Part shown: positions 16,735-24,456 of the stretch, piece by piece
How the letters are laid out: the number at the start of each line of letters is the position of its first letter
How positions within the stretch are numbered: position 1 is the stretch's first letter
Notes under the pieces: generated by a model
Seen by the model: the letters and a program-made list of their open reading frames with translations, nothing else
Told to the model about the DNA's origin: nothing
The model's database searches: none
Program-made: the position numbers and the translations under genes
Source: JAYPUA01 sp038133845
Lineage (GTDB): Bacteria; SAR324; NAC60-12
DNA: 64,000 bases
Reading direction: 5' to 3'
NCBI GenBank assembly: GCA_038133845.1
Contig: JAYPUA010000005.1
Location: 1 to 64,000 of the forward strand

Positions 16735-17479
16735 TTGGGCTCAGGAGCGCCGGCGCTTTCTGACCACCCTGCAGTTCTACACGCGCATCCCGGTGTGTTG
16801 GAGAAAAGAAGAACCTGAAGATCTCGGGGCGTCCTCACGCTATCTGCCCGTTGTGGGCTGGCTTGTGGGAGGCCTCTCCGGCGTGGTCGCGCTGCTCACC
16901 TCCGAAGTCTGGGGCGTTCCGGTCGGAGTCCTCCTGGGCGTCACGGTCGGGGTGATGTTGACCGGGGCGCTGCATGAGGACGGATTTGCCGACCTGTGCG
17001 ACGGCTTTGGGGGGGGGTGGTCCCGGGAGAACATCCTCCGGATCATGAAGGATTCCCGGCTGGGGACATTCGGGGTGCTGGGGCTGCTGTTGCTGCTCGG
17101 CCTGAAAGTCTCCTCGCTTGTTGCCCTGATGCCCTCCGGTGGGATAGCCGTTTGGATTGCAGCCCACGCGTGGAGTCGCTTCTTGGCGATCGAGACTGCC
17201 TCGCGCCTGCCGTATGTGCAGGACCCCGGAGTCAGTCGGTCCGGAGCGCTCCAGCCGCTTGATGGCATCGGCTGGAGTATCGCGGCGCTGTCCGGAGGCC
17301 TGCCGTTGCTGCTGCTGGGAGGAGTCGCGGCAGGGGTAGTGATGGGAACCCTGCTGCTGCGCTGGGGGATGGAACTGCAATTCAGGAAAAAGCTGGGGGG
17401 GGTGACCGGAGACTGTCTGGGAGGCCTGCAGCAGGTGGCTGAGGTGACCACTTATCTGATTGTGCTGGGGGCCGCGTGA
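16727..17479 (+). CDS. cobS: Adenosylcobinamide-GDP ribazoletransferase
   Basis: 250 aa from the ATG at 16727. An in-frame TTG ten codons upstream is possible but would overlap cobT more. Integral membrane enzyme joining adenosylcobinamide-GDP and alpha-ribazole in the last steps of B12 synthesis. Hallmark: LTGALHEDGFADLCDGFGGG (about 82-101) followed by MKDSRLGTFGVLGL. Several hydrophobic helices are evident. Its stop overlaps the GTG start of the following phosphate transporter gene (GTGA), so expression is probably coupled. Confidence 0.92.
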   Translation: MPDWAQERRRFLTTLQFYTRIPVCWRKEEPEDLGASSRYLPVVGWLVGGLSGVVALLTSEVWGVPVGVLLGVTVGVMLTGALHEDGFADLCDGFGGGWSRENILRIMKDSRLGTFGVLGLLLLLGLKVSSLVALMPSGGIAVWIAAHAWSRFLAIETASRLPYVQDPGVSRSGALQPLDGIGWSIAALSGGLPLLLLGGVAAGVVMGTLLLRWGMELQFRKKLGGVTGDCLGGLQQVAEVTTYLIVLGAA

Positions 17480-19206
17480 AGAGGACGCTTTTGCTTTTTG
17501 GACTGCTCGGGGGGCCGTCAGCTCATGCGGCGGAGTCCGGAGCTGCGCTTGACTGGCCGGCCTTGGGCATGGGGCTTGTGGGCGGGCTAGCGCTGTTTCT
17601 CTTCGGAATGGAGGCCGTCAGCCAGGGGCTGAGAGTGATTGCTGGAGAGCGGGTGAAGGAGATCCTGGCTCGCCTTTCGAACAATCGACTGATGGGCCTG
17701 CTGACCGGAGCGATCCTCACCGCGGTGTTGCAGTCCAGCTCGATCACGACCGTACTGCTGGTCAGCTTTGTCTCTGCCGGGCTGATGTCCCTGGGGCAGT
17801 CCCTGGGAGTCATCCTGGGAGCAAATATTGGAACCACGATTACGGCGCAGATCATCGCCTTCAAAGTGACCAGGCTGGCGATGGTGCTGGTGGCCGCCGG
17901 GGTGTTCCTGGAGCTGGGGGTCAAGCAGGACTCGGGGAAGCAGGTGGGCCGCTCGCTGATGGGGCTCGGGTTGATCTTTTGGGGGATGAGCCTGATGAGT
18001 GACACGATGCGTCCCCTGCGCGACTTCCCTCCGTTTGTGGACCTGATGGCAGAAATGGCCAACCCGATGTTGGGCATGCTCAGCGCGGCGCTGTTTACGG
18101 CGCTGGTGCAATCCAGCTCGGCCACGATGGGGATTGTGATTGCGCTGGCTTCTCAGGGGCTGATCTCTCTGGAAGCCGGCATCGCCTTGATCCTTGGAGC
18201 CAATGTGGGGACCTGCATCACCGCAGGTCTGGCTTCGATCGGGCAGCCCCCGGAGGCACGTCAGGTGGCGCTGGCGCACACGTTCTACAACCTGAGCTGG
18301 AGCGTCCTGCTGGTGCCCTTCATCCCGGGAATGGCCTGGCTGGTGAAGGAGATCACTCCGGCAAACATGTCCTCTGCGGAAGCGCTTGCCGTCACCTTGC
18401 CCCGTCAGTTGGCAAACGCGCACACGCTGTTCAACGTGGGCATGGCCGTGGCCTTCATCGGCTTCACCGGACCGCTTGCCCGCTGGATTCGAGGCTGGAT
18501 CCCATCCTCTCCTCCGGAAGAGCCTCGGCTGGGACTGGACCGGAACCTGCTGGCCACGCCTGCGCTGGCCCTGGAGGTGGTCCGTCGTCGGATGTTGGAG
18601 CTGGGAGCCTTGGTCGAGGAAATCTACCTCCAGGTTCCGCAGGCCGTCTTCCTGGCACAGACCAACCAGCTCCGGACTCTGGAGGCCCGTGATGCCGAGG
18701 TGGACACGCTGCATGCCTCGATCCTGCAGGACATCAGCACCTTGAGCCAGGTGCACCTGAGCGACTCTCAAACTGATGAACTTCTCCAGCTAGCGAATGC
18801 GGTAAATGAGCTGGAAAGCATTGGAGACCTTGTGGAAAATGTCTTCACCATGCTAGGGCTGGAGCGAATTCAGCACGGTCTGGATCTCTCTGGAGAGGCC
18901 CAGTTGCGTGCCGAGCAGGCGCACACATTCACGTTGGAGGTCCTCCGGGAGGCGCTGCAGGCCGTGGCCACACAAGATGCTCAGATGGCTCAGAAAATCC
19001 TGGAACTGAAGCGTTCTGGAAAGCAAAAGATCTCCCGGGTCGTTCATGGCGATCCCCACCAAAGCACCTCCCGCATGCTGGTGTTCCGGCTGGAGTCTGA
19101 ACTGGCAGAAGGGTTCCGGCGTGTGTTCTATCACACGCGCCGTTTGGTCAAGCCTGTTGCGCGACCTCCCACTTCTGTTGCTTCCGACCCTTCCACCCCT
19201 TTGTGA
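17476..19206 (+). CDS. Na+/phosphate cotransporter family protein with C-terminal PhoU-like domain
   Basis: 576 aa, GTG start overlapping the cobS stop. Two inverted transport repeats carry the family signatures: LQSSSITTVLLVSFV...GANIGTTITAQ (about 78-120) and VQSSSATMGIVIAL...GANVGTCITAG (about 213-255). This is the NptA/Na-Pi-cotransporter II layout. After about residue 370 the protein is soluble and helical, resembling PhoU (LLQLANAVNELESIGDLVENV). The N-terminus may be a cleavable signal (GGPSAHAAES). It imports phosphate with sodium; the PhoU-like tail may regulate flux. The adjacent polyphosphate kinase gene fits a phosphate uptake-and-storage unit. Confidence 0.87.
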   Translation: MKRTLLLFGLLGGPSAHAAESGAALDWPALGMGLVGGLALFLFGMEAVSQGLRVIAGERVKEILARLSNNRLMGLLTGAILTAVLQSSSITTVLLVSFVSAGLMSLGQSLGVILGANIGTTITAQIIAFKVTRLAMVLVAAGVFLELGVKQDSGKQVGRSLMGLGLIFWGMSLMSDTMRPLRDFPPFVDLMAEMANPMLGMLSAALFTALVQSSSATMGIVIALASQGLISLEAGIALILGANVGTCITAGLASIGQPPEARQVALAHTFYNLSWSVLLVPFIPGMAWLVKEITPANMSSAEALAVTLPRQLANAHTLFNVGMAVAFIGFTGPLARWIRGWIPSSPPEEPRLGLDRNLLATPALALEVVRRRMLELGALVEEIYLQVPQAVFLAQTNQLRTLEARDAEVDTLHASILQDISTLSQVHLSDSQTDELLQLANAVNELESIGDLVENVFTMLGLERIQHGLDLSGEAQLRAEQAHTFTLEVLREALQAVATQDAQMAQKILELKRSGKQKISRVVHGDPHQSTSRMLVFRLESELAEGFRRVFYHTRRLVKPVARPPTSVASDPSTPL

Positions 19207-19216
19207 CAGGAGCCAA

Positions 19217-20065
19217 ATGTCAAAGAAAGAAAAGAAAAACAAGCATGGATCGGACTTGGACCTTGTCCCGGAAGCGGCTCCACAGTCGCAGCCGATGAGC
19301 AAGAAAGTCTACGAGAAGGAGCTGAAGAAGCTATTTCTTCAGCTGGTGGAGATGCAGTATACCGTGCGGCAGAGGGGTCTGCGGGTCGTGATCCTCTTTG
19401 AGGGGCGTGACGCCGCAGGCAAGGGGGGAGTCATCAAGCGCCTCACCGAACCGCTCAATCCACGAAGCTGTCGGGTGGTGGCGCTTCCGGCCCCTTCGGA
19501 TCGGGAGAAGTCCCAGTGGTACTTTCAGCGCTATGTGCACCACCTGCCTGCTGCAGGAGAGATCGTGATCTTTGACCGCAGCTGGTACAACCGAGCTGGG
19601 GTCGAGCGCGTCATGGGGTTTTGCAGTGACGGGGAGTATGAGGAGTTCAGCCGGAGCTGTCCGGAGTTCGAAAACATGCTCGTGCGCTCCGGAATCCTGC
19701 TGCTGAAGTACTGGTTCTCCGTGAGCGACGAGGAGCAGGAGGCACGGTTTCGGGAGCGGGCAAAGAACCCGCTCAAGCGCTGGAAACTCAGCCCGATGGA
19801 CCTGGCCTCGATCGAGCGCTGGGAGGACTACTCCCGGGCAAAGGATGAGATGTTCGGCTTCTCGAATACTCCCTGGGCACCGTGGTACAACGTGGAGGCA
19901 AACGACAAGCTCAAGGCACGTTTGAACTGCATCCACCACATTCTGTCGAAGATCCCTCACGACGGGGACCTCCCCAAGGAGATCAAGATCCCGAAGCGCC
20001 CGAAGCCCCAAGGGTATGTCCGCCCTCCCAAAGAAGAGCACATCTACGTCCCGGAGCTATTCTGA
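19217..20065 (+). CDS. ppk2: Polyphosphate kinase 2
   Basis: 282 aa from the ATG at 19217, preceded by ACAGGAG; the frame is open further upstream but that part overlaps the transporter gene. PPK2 transfers phosphate between polyphosphate and nucleoside di- or monophosphates. Walker A: FEGRDAAGKGG (K69). Walker B region: IVIFDRSWYNRAGVERVMGF. Lid: NPLKRWKLSPMDLASIERW. Length and motifs fit the class I PPK2 group, which mainly uses nucleoside diphosphates. It starts 10 bases after the Na/Pi transporter stop, consistent with joint control of phosphate and polyphosphate. Confidence 0.92.
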   Translation: MSKKEKKNKHGSDLDLVPEAAPQSQPMSKKVYEKELKKLFLQLVEMQYTVRQRGLRVVILFEGRDAAGKGGVIKRLTEPLNPRSCRVVALPAPSDREKSQWYFQRYVHHLPAAGEIVIFDRSWYNRAGVERVMGFCSDGEYEEFSRSCPEFENMLVRSGILLLKYWFSVSDEEQEARFRERAKNPLKRWKLSPMDLASIERWEDYSRAKDEMFGFSNTPWAPWYNVEANDKLKARLNCIHHILSKIPHDGDLPKEIKIPKRPKPQGYVRPPKEEHIYVPELF

Positions 20066-20102
20066 ATGCTGGGCAGATTTCTCCCTCCTCAGGAAGAGTG
20101 AC

Positions 20103-20312
20103 ATGAGCGAAGACACTACCCTGGTCCGCATTCACGGTTTGCTGGGCGAGCCAGACGGCGTGCTGATCGAGATGAATACGGAGGAGCTGAGTGAAGGAAC
20201 TCAGTTCATCTATGAAAACGTGGGCTATCAGGTGACCCGGGTGATCTTCGAAGACGTCGAGCATCCGAACGTGTATGTCATGGTGCTGGACATCTACGTC
20301 CAGCAGCCCTGA
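20103..20312 (+). CDS. Small conserved-looking protein of unknown function
   Basis: 69 aa from the ATG at 20103, which has AGGAAGAG 5 bases upstream. Reads as a compact alpha/beta or all-beta domain: TTLVRIHGLLGEPDGVLIEM near the N-terminus and VTRVIFEDVEHPNVYVMVLD near the C-terminus. No cysteines, membrane segment or signal. It lies 37 bases after ppk2 on the same strand and probably belongs to that operon. I do not recognise a family. Confidence 0.65.
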   Translation: MSEDTTLVRIHGLLGEPDGVLIEMNTEELSEGTQFIYENVGYQVTRVIFEDVEHPNVYVMVLDIYVQQP

Positions 20313-20387
20313 ACCCCCTCTGCCTCCCCGGCGGCTCCGGCGTTCTATCCCACCTCTTCTCTCGCTCCGAACCTTGACAATTGATGA

Positions 20388-20416
20388 GTGACGTCCTCGC
20401 CGGAGCATGCTATGCT
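20388..20416 (+). promoter_or_regulatory. Candidate promoter ahead of the argD-like gene
   Basis: GTGACG (20388-20393) and TATGCT (20411-20416) are spaced by 17 bases, about 45 bases before the ATG at 20462. The -10 is the same hexamer seen upstream of the isovaleryl-CoA dehydrogenase gene. A better-looking TTGACA at 20374 is 31 bases from this -10 and so is not usable with it. Confidence 0.3.
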
Positions 20417-20461
20417 TCCACGTTTGTGAGTGATTCCGCAACCTTGGACTGAACTGAAGTG

Positions 20462-22048
20462 ATGGTCAATCTTCTGGAAGACCAATGGCCACGTATCCGT
20501 GAGCTGCTGAGAGAGCGCCTGGGAGGACTCCCGATGAGTGCCTTGCGCAACGAAGAGGTGCTGCGCTCCTCCATGCAGCACGTTTATCGACACCTGCCCC
20601 GCTTGCTGCAACTGACGGTGAGCGAGCAGGGGTTCATTGAGTTCATGATGCGCAACCGAGAGCGATTGATGTCCTTGAATCAAGCACTGGAAGAAGAGGA
20701 GGCAAACGCGATGTCTGATCCGGGTTCCGACAAGAACAGTCTGGAGTGGTCGTCTCAGGCTGCGGCACGGCTGGTCCCGACCTATGCCCCCAAGCCGATG
20801 GTGATTGATCGAGGCTTGGGAGCACGCCTGTGGGATTTGGAGGGGAACGAGTACCTGGACTTTGGAGCCGGGATTGCGGTGAGCAGTCTCGGGCATCAGG
20901 ATCCGGACCTGCTGAAGGCGCTTCATGAGCAGGCCGGGAAGCTTTGGCACACCAGCAACCTCTACCTGACAGCTCCGGCGATCGAACTGGCCGAGTTGCT
21001 CACGGCCAACAGCTTTGCCGATCGTGTGTTCTTCTGTAACTCCGGAGCAGAGGCCAACGAGGCGGCGATCAAGATTGCCCGGAAGTGGTCCAGCAAGCAC
21101 CACCCGGAAGCCAAGCGGGAGATCGTGACCTTCACCGGCTCCTTTCACGGACGGACGCTGGCCACCGTCACGGCGACAGCGCAGCCCAAGTACCAGCAGG
21201 GCTACGAGCCGCTTCCCGGAGGCTTTCGCTACTGTGAGTTCAACAACTTCGAGGCTGCCTCGGACCTCATTGGCCCCAACACCTGCGCGGTGATGGTGGA
21301 GCCGGTGCAGGGTGAGGGCGGAGTGACCCCGGCCGCTCCGGGGTTTCTGAAGCACCTGCGGCAACTCTGCGATCAGCACCAGGCATTGCTGATCTGTGAT
21401 GAGATTCAGTGTGGACTTGGGAGGACCTCACGCCTGTTTGCCCACCAGTGGGATGAGGTGACCCCGGACATCATGACCCTGGCCAAGGCGCTGGGTGGAG
21501 GCCTGCCCATTGGGGCGATGCTCTGTACTCAGAACGTGGCCGATGCATTCACGGTGGGAGATCACGGGACAACATTCGGAGGGAATCCTGTGGCCGCCGC
21601 CGTTGCGGTGGCTACGGTCCGGAAGCTGATTCGCCCGGAGCTGCTGGAGCATGTACGGATTCAGGGCATCCGGATGCGCACACACCTTGAGGAGCTGAAG
21701 GAGCGCTATGGCCTCTTCCAAGAGATCCGAGGACGCGGCCTGATGCTTGGGGCGGTGCTCGCTCCGGACTATTCCGGGAAGGCCGCAGAGATCGTGGAGG
21801 CCGCACGCCAGAGCGGGATTTTGGTCCTGGTTGCTGGCCCGGATGTCCTGCGCCTGGTGCCTCCGCTGACCATCGGTAGCGAAGAGTTGGAGGAAGGCAT
21901 GAAGCGCCTCAATCAGGCGTTGGATCGCTGGAAAAATCCAGCCCAAGAGCCTGTTGCCGACGACCCTCGCACTCCCTGGGAGCGAGAGCAGGAGGCCAAT
22001 TTCCAGCGGAGTACCTTTGAAAACCAGAAGCCCCGCATTCCGCAGTGA
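20462..22048 (+). CDS. argD: Acetylornithine/succinyl-DAP-type aminotransferase with extra N-terminal helical domain
   Basis: 528 aa from the ATG at 20462; ArgD proteins are usually near 400 aa. The C-terminal 420 residues are a class III PLP aminotransferase: GAGIAVSSLGHQDP, FCNSGAEANEAAIK, FTGSFHGRTLATV, LLICDEIQCGLGR, and the PLP lysine in MTLAKALGGGLPIGAM. These fit N-acetylornithine (and succinyl-diaminopimelate) transamination. The first 84 residues (VNLLEDQWPRIRELLRERL onward) form a separate charged helical domain. An in-frame ATG at 20711 has a very strong GAGGAGG 8 bases upstream and would give a normal 445-aa enzyme. Either two isoforms are made or the upstream part is a fused small gene. 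Confidence 0.82.
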   Translation: MVNLLEDQWPRIRELLRERLGGLPMSALRNEEVLRSSMQHVYRHLPRLLQLTVSEQGFIEFMMRNRERLMSLNQALEEEEANAMSDPGSDKNSLEWSSQAAARLVPTYAPKPMVIDRGLGARLWDLEGNEYLDFGAGIAVSSLGHQDPDLLKALHEQAGKLWHTSNLYLTAPAIELAELLTANSFADRVFFCNSGAEANEAAIKIARKWSSKHHPEAKREIVTFTGSFHGRTLATVTATAQPKYQQGYEPLPGGFRYCEFNNFEAASDLIGPNTCAVMVEPVQGEGGVTPAAPGFLKHLRQLCDQHQALLICDEIQCGLGRTSRLFAHQWDEVTPDIMTLAKALGGGLPIGAMLCTQNVADAFTVGDHGTTFGGNPVAAAVAVATVRKLIRPELLEHVRIQGIRMRTHLEELKERYGLFQEIRGRGLMLGAVLAPDYSGKAAEIVEAARQSGILVLVAGPDVLRLVPPLTIGSEELEEGMKRLNQALDRWKNPAQEPVADDPRTPWEREQEANFQRSTFENQKPRIPQ

Positions 22049-23142
22049 CACTCCGAATCCTCGCTCTTGCCTTGGGACTGAATTTGGCAATGGCTCCAAT
22101 CGGGTCTGCCGAAGAGCGCCCTTTCCCAACGATCATCGCCCTGGGAGCCGCGTGGCCGGTCAGCACACAAGAGGGACAGGCGACTCCCCTGATCGTTCTT
22201 GACCATCAAAGCACCCTGGAGAATGGGGCGACCCTCCGGTTGGGCTACCGTACGGTCTCTCCTTCAGCAAGCCTCACTGTGCCGCGAACAAGCTGGCTGG
22301 ACACGGAATACGGGGGAGACGCCACGTTTCTCTCGGAAGGCAACGGGACCGACCTCTACGACAACGGGACTCGGCTGGAGCCTCTGTTCTTTCGGGGCAA
22401 CCGCTTCTCCATCTTTGCCGGAGCGAACTTCTTCCCAAACGCTCCCTGGCAGGGCACTCTCCGGGTTGGAGGAAGTCAGTACGCTTTCTCTGAGATCAAG
22501 GAGCAAACTCGTGAAGGCTTCCAACTCCCTCCGTCGTTTGCCGACCGTTTTGCCGAGGCAACCTTCAAGCGCGTGGGGCTGTTCCACGAGGAGGGGTTTC
22601 TGGAAGTTCGGGGGCGTCGCAGCCATCGACTGCGCTGGGAAAGCTGGGAGTTCGAGTCAGACCCGGAGGCCACCCGAAGCCCTTGGCTGCAGTTTGTGAC
22701 CTTCGAAGATCGGGTTGAGTTTGAAAATCAGGAAGTCAAGGGAACCCTGCTCCGGGCTTCCGGTACCGGACTGGACTTCTTCAGTGGATTTCGGGTGGGG
22801 GGCCTGACCAGCGATCTGGCGGTGGCCGGATATTACCGCAACGAGTTCCGGGCTCGCGAGGTCACGATGCTCAAGCTCAGGCACGAGGTGGCCTTTGCCG
22901 AAGACCGCATCCTCTACCTGTTTGCTGACATGGCGCGCTTTGAGGAGCTTCCTCTGGCGTTCCGAACCGATCCAGAGCGCCAGAAGACTCTCGCAGGTCT
23001 TGCTGTGGGGTTCCGCTACGGCATCCGGGGCCTCAAGGGACTCCCGATCATTGTCACCTATGGCGAAGGCCTGAACGTTCCGGAGTCCTCTGACGAGCCT
23101 CACCGTCGCGAGCTGGTGCTGGTTGCTGCCGCCGGATTTTGA
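22045..23142 (+). CDS. Predicted outer-membrane beta-barrel or periplasmic protein
   Basis: 365 aa, GTG start overlapping the argD stop (GTGA). A signal peptide is visible: LRILALALGLNLAMAPIGSAEE, with cleavage expected after GSA. The mature part is rich in alternating aromatic/polar strands (TLRLGYRTVSPSASL, FSIFAGANFFPN, LAGLAVGFRYG) and ends in Phe (LVAAAGF), a pattern typical of outer-membrane barrels recognised by the BAM complex. No family is recognisable and a transport role is unproven. Confidence 0.65.
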   Translation: MTLRILALALGLNLAMAPIGSAEERPFPTIIALGAAWPVSTQEGQATPLIVLDHQSTLENGATLRLGYRTVSPSASLTVPRTSWLDTEYGGDATFLSEGNGTDLYDNGTRLEPLFFRGNRFSIFAGANFFPNAPWQGTLRVGGSQYAFSEIKEQTREGFQLPPSFADRFAEATFKRVGLFHEEGFLEVRGRRSHRLRWESWEFESDPEATRSPWLQFVTFEDRVEFENQEVKGTLLRASGTGLDFFSGFRVGGLTSDLAVAGYYRNEFRAREVTMLKLRHEVAFAEDRILYLFADMARFEELPLAFRTDPERQKTLAGLAVGFRYGIRGLKGLPIIVTYGEGLNVPESSDEPHRRELVLVAAAGF

Positions 23143-23176
23143 GCCAGAAGTCCTTCCCTCCAACCTCACCCACTCC

Positions 23177-23794
23177 ATGCTGATTCACATCAACCCCGAC
23201 AACCCTCAACCGCGTCTGATCCAGCAGGTGGTTCGGATTTTGGAAAACGACGGGGTCATCATCTACCCCACCGACACCGTGTACGGTCTGGGCTGCAGCA
23301 TCCACAGCAAGAAGGCCATGAAGCGCCTGGTACAGATCAAGAAAGTGGACCCCAAGAAGCCCCTGAGCTTCATCTGCAGCAACCAGAGCCAGATCCAGGA
23401 GCACAGCCAGGGAATCCCGAACGATGTGTTCCGCCTCATTCGACGCCACTTGCCCGGACCCTACACCCTCGTCCTGCAGGCTTCCAAGAATGTTCCAAAG
23501 ATGATGCTCACCCCCCGAAGCACGGTGGGGCTGCGTTGGCCGGATCACCCGATTGCTCTGTCGATTGTGGAGGCGCTCGGGCATCCAATCCTGAGCAGCA
23601 GCCTACGTGTCAATGAGGATGAACTCTACGATAACGCTGAAGACCTGCACGATCACTTCGGCAAGGTTGTGGATGCGGTTGTGGACGGTGGCAGTATCTT
23701 TGCGGCGCATTCAAGCATCATCGATTTTACCTCCGGTGAACCTCAGATTCTCCGGCAAGGGAAGGGGGAAACAGGGTGGCTGGATGCCTTGTGA
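23177..23794 (+). CDS. YciO/Sua5/YrdC-family L-threonylcarbamoyladenylate synthase-like protein
   Basis: 205 aa from the ATG at 23177; upstream in-frame codons overlap the preceding gene. The family makes threonylcarbamoyl-AMP for t6A37 of tRNA. The N-terminal signature is GVIIYPTDTVYGLGCSIHSKKAM, followed by KKVDPKKPLSFICSN and LPGPYTLVLQAS, with TVGLRWPDHPI and SSSLRVNEDEL in the C-terminal half. Length and the VDPKKPLSFIC wording match the YciO branch more than full Sua5, which carries an extra domain. No strong ribosome-binding site is visible. Confidence 0.85.
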   Translation: MLIHINPDNPQPRLIQQVVRILENDGVIIYPTDTVYGLGCSIHSKKAMKRLVQIKKVDPKKPLSFICSNQSQIQEHSQGIPNDVFRLIRRHLPGPYTLVLQASKNVPKMMLTPRSTVGLRWPDHPIALSIVEALGHPILSSSLRVNEDELYDNAEDLHDHFGKVVDAVVDGGSIFAAHSSIIDFTSGEPQILRQGKGETGWLDAL

Positions 23795-23819
23795 TCCACT
23801 CGAATTTCAAGGAATGGGG

Positions 23820-23851
23820 TTGACAACAGGACACAAATTGTGTGAATATTC
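23820..23851 (+). promoter_or_regulatory. Promoter with palindromic operator candidate for the HTH regulator gene
   Basis: A consensus TTGACA (-35) lies at 23820-23825. Between it and the expected -10 region (about 23843-23849, A/T-rich) sits a perfect inverted repeat ACACAA-A-TTGTGT (23831-23843), directly followed by the 8-base palindrome GAATATTC (23844-23851). An operator in the spacer would block RNA polymerase, which fits autoregulation by the double-HTH protein starting 70 bases downstream. Binding is inferred. Confidence 0.5.
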
Positions 23852-23923
23852 AATCTTGTTTCTTGCTTCACTCTGCAAAAACTGCTTTTTGGCAAACTTA
23901 AAACGATTCAGGAGAACACCGTT

Positions 23924-24412
23924 ATGAGTGCGATGGAAAGCCGCACCAAAGAAAAAGAAGCCACTGTAGAAAGCCAGACCGAATTTGGGGCGAAAATGGT
24001 ACAGTGGCGAGAAGATGCGGGGCTAACTCGGAAGGACTTTGCGCGCAAATTGAGCGTCTCGCTTACAGCCGTCAAGAATTGGGAAACCGGCCACTCGACC
24101 CCAAAGCTGACGAAATACAGCGAAATCGCCAAAGTTTTGGGAATCGACGTCCGGGAGATGGGATTGGACAACAATCTGGACCTCACCCGCATCGGAGACC
24201 GGATCAAGTATGCACGCTTGCTCCGTGGGATGTCGATCGAAGCCTTCTCCTACGAGTTCGGCTTTGCGATCCAGACGGTCAAGAGTTGGGAGTCGCATGC
24301 GGCAGATGTCACAGAGGCCTCCTTGGAGCGCATTGCCCGCGCCCTTCAAATTCCCCCCAGCTTTTTCGATATCGAGAAAGACGCCCATCAGGAACTGGCT
24401 CAGGCCAGCTGA
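23924..24412 (+). CDS. XRE-family regulator with two helix-turn-helix domains
   Basis: 162 aa. The start at 23924 has CAGGAG 9 bases upstream. Two complete Cro/CI-type HTH modules are visible. The first is at about 21-78 (MVQWREDAGLTRKDFARKLSVSLTAVKNWETG). The second is at about 88-142 (IKYARLLRGMSIEAFSYEFGFAIQTVKSWES). Both share the TVKSWE/AVKNWE recognition-end wording, suggesting internal duplication. No ligand or dimerisation domain is added. It may bind two half-sites by itself. The strongest candidate site is the palindrome in its own promoter. No phage or toxin gene is adjacent. Confidence 0.85.
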   Translation: MSAMESRTKEKEATVESQTEFGAKMVQWREDAGLTRKDFARKLSVSLTAVKNWETGHSTPKLTKYSEIAKVLGIDVREMGLDNNLDLTRIGDRIKYARLLRGMSIEAFSYEFGFAIQTVKSWESHAADVTEASLERIARALQIPPSFFDIEKDAHQELAQAS

Positions 24413-24416
24413 CCTC

Positions 24417-24447
24417 ATTCGGGCGGGAGAGCGCCTTCCGCCCGAAT
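24417..24447. terminator. Bidirectional hairpin between convergent genes
   Basis: Perfect 10-bp inverted repeat ATTCGGGCGG/CCGCCCGAAT around an 11-base loop that can add further pairs. It lies 4 bases after the HTH regulator stop and 9 bases before the end of the convergent lipoprotein gene. No T-run follows on either side, so it may work as a hairpin terminator or as a transcript-end stabiliser. Confidence 0.6.
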
Positions 24448-24456
24448 CTCCTGCTC

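Noticed and set aside
20374..20416. TTGACA with TATGCT as a promoter
   Set aside because: The spacing is 31 bases. The GTGACG at 20388 gives 17 bases and was used instead, at low confidence.
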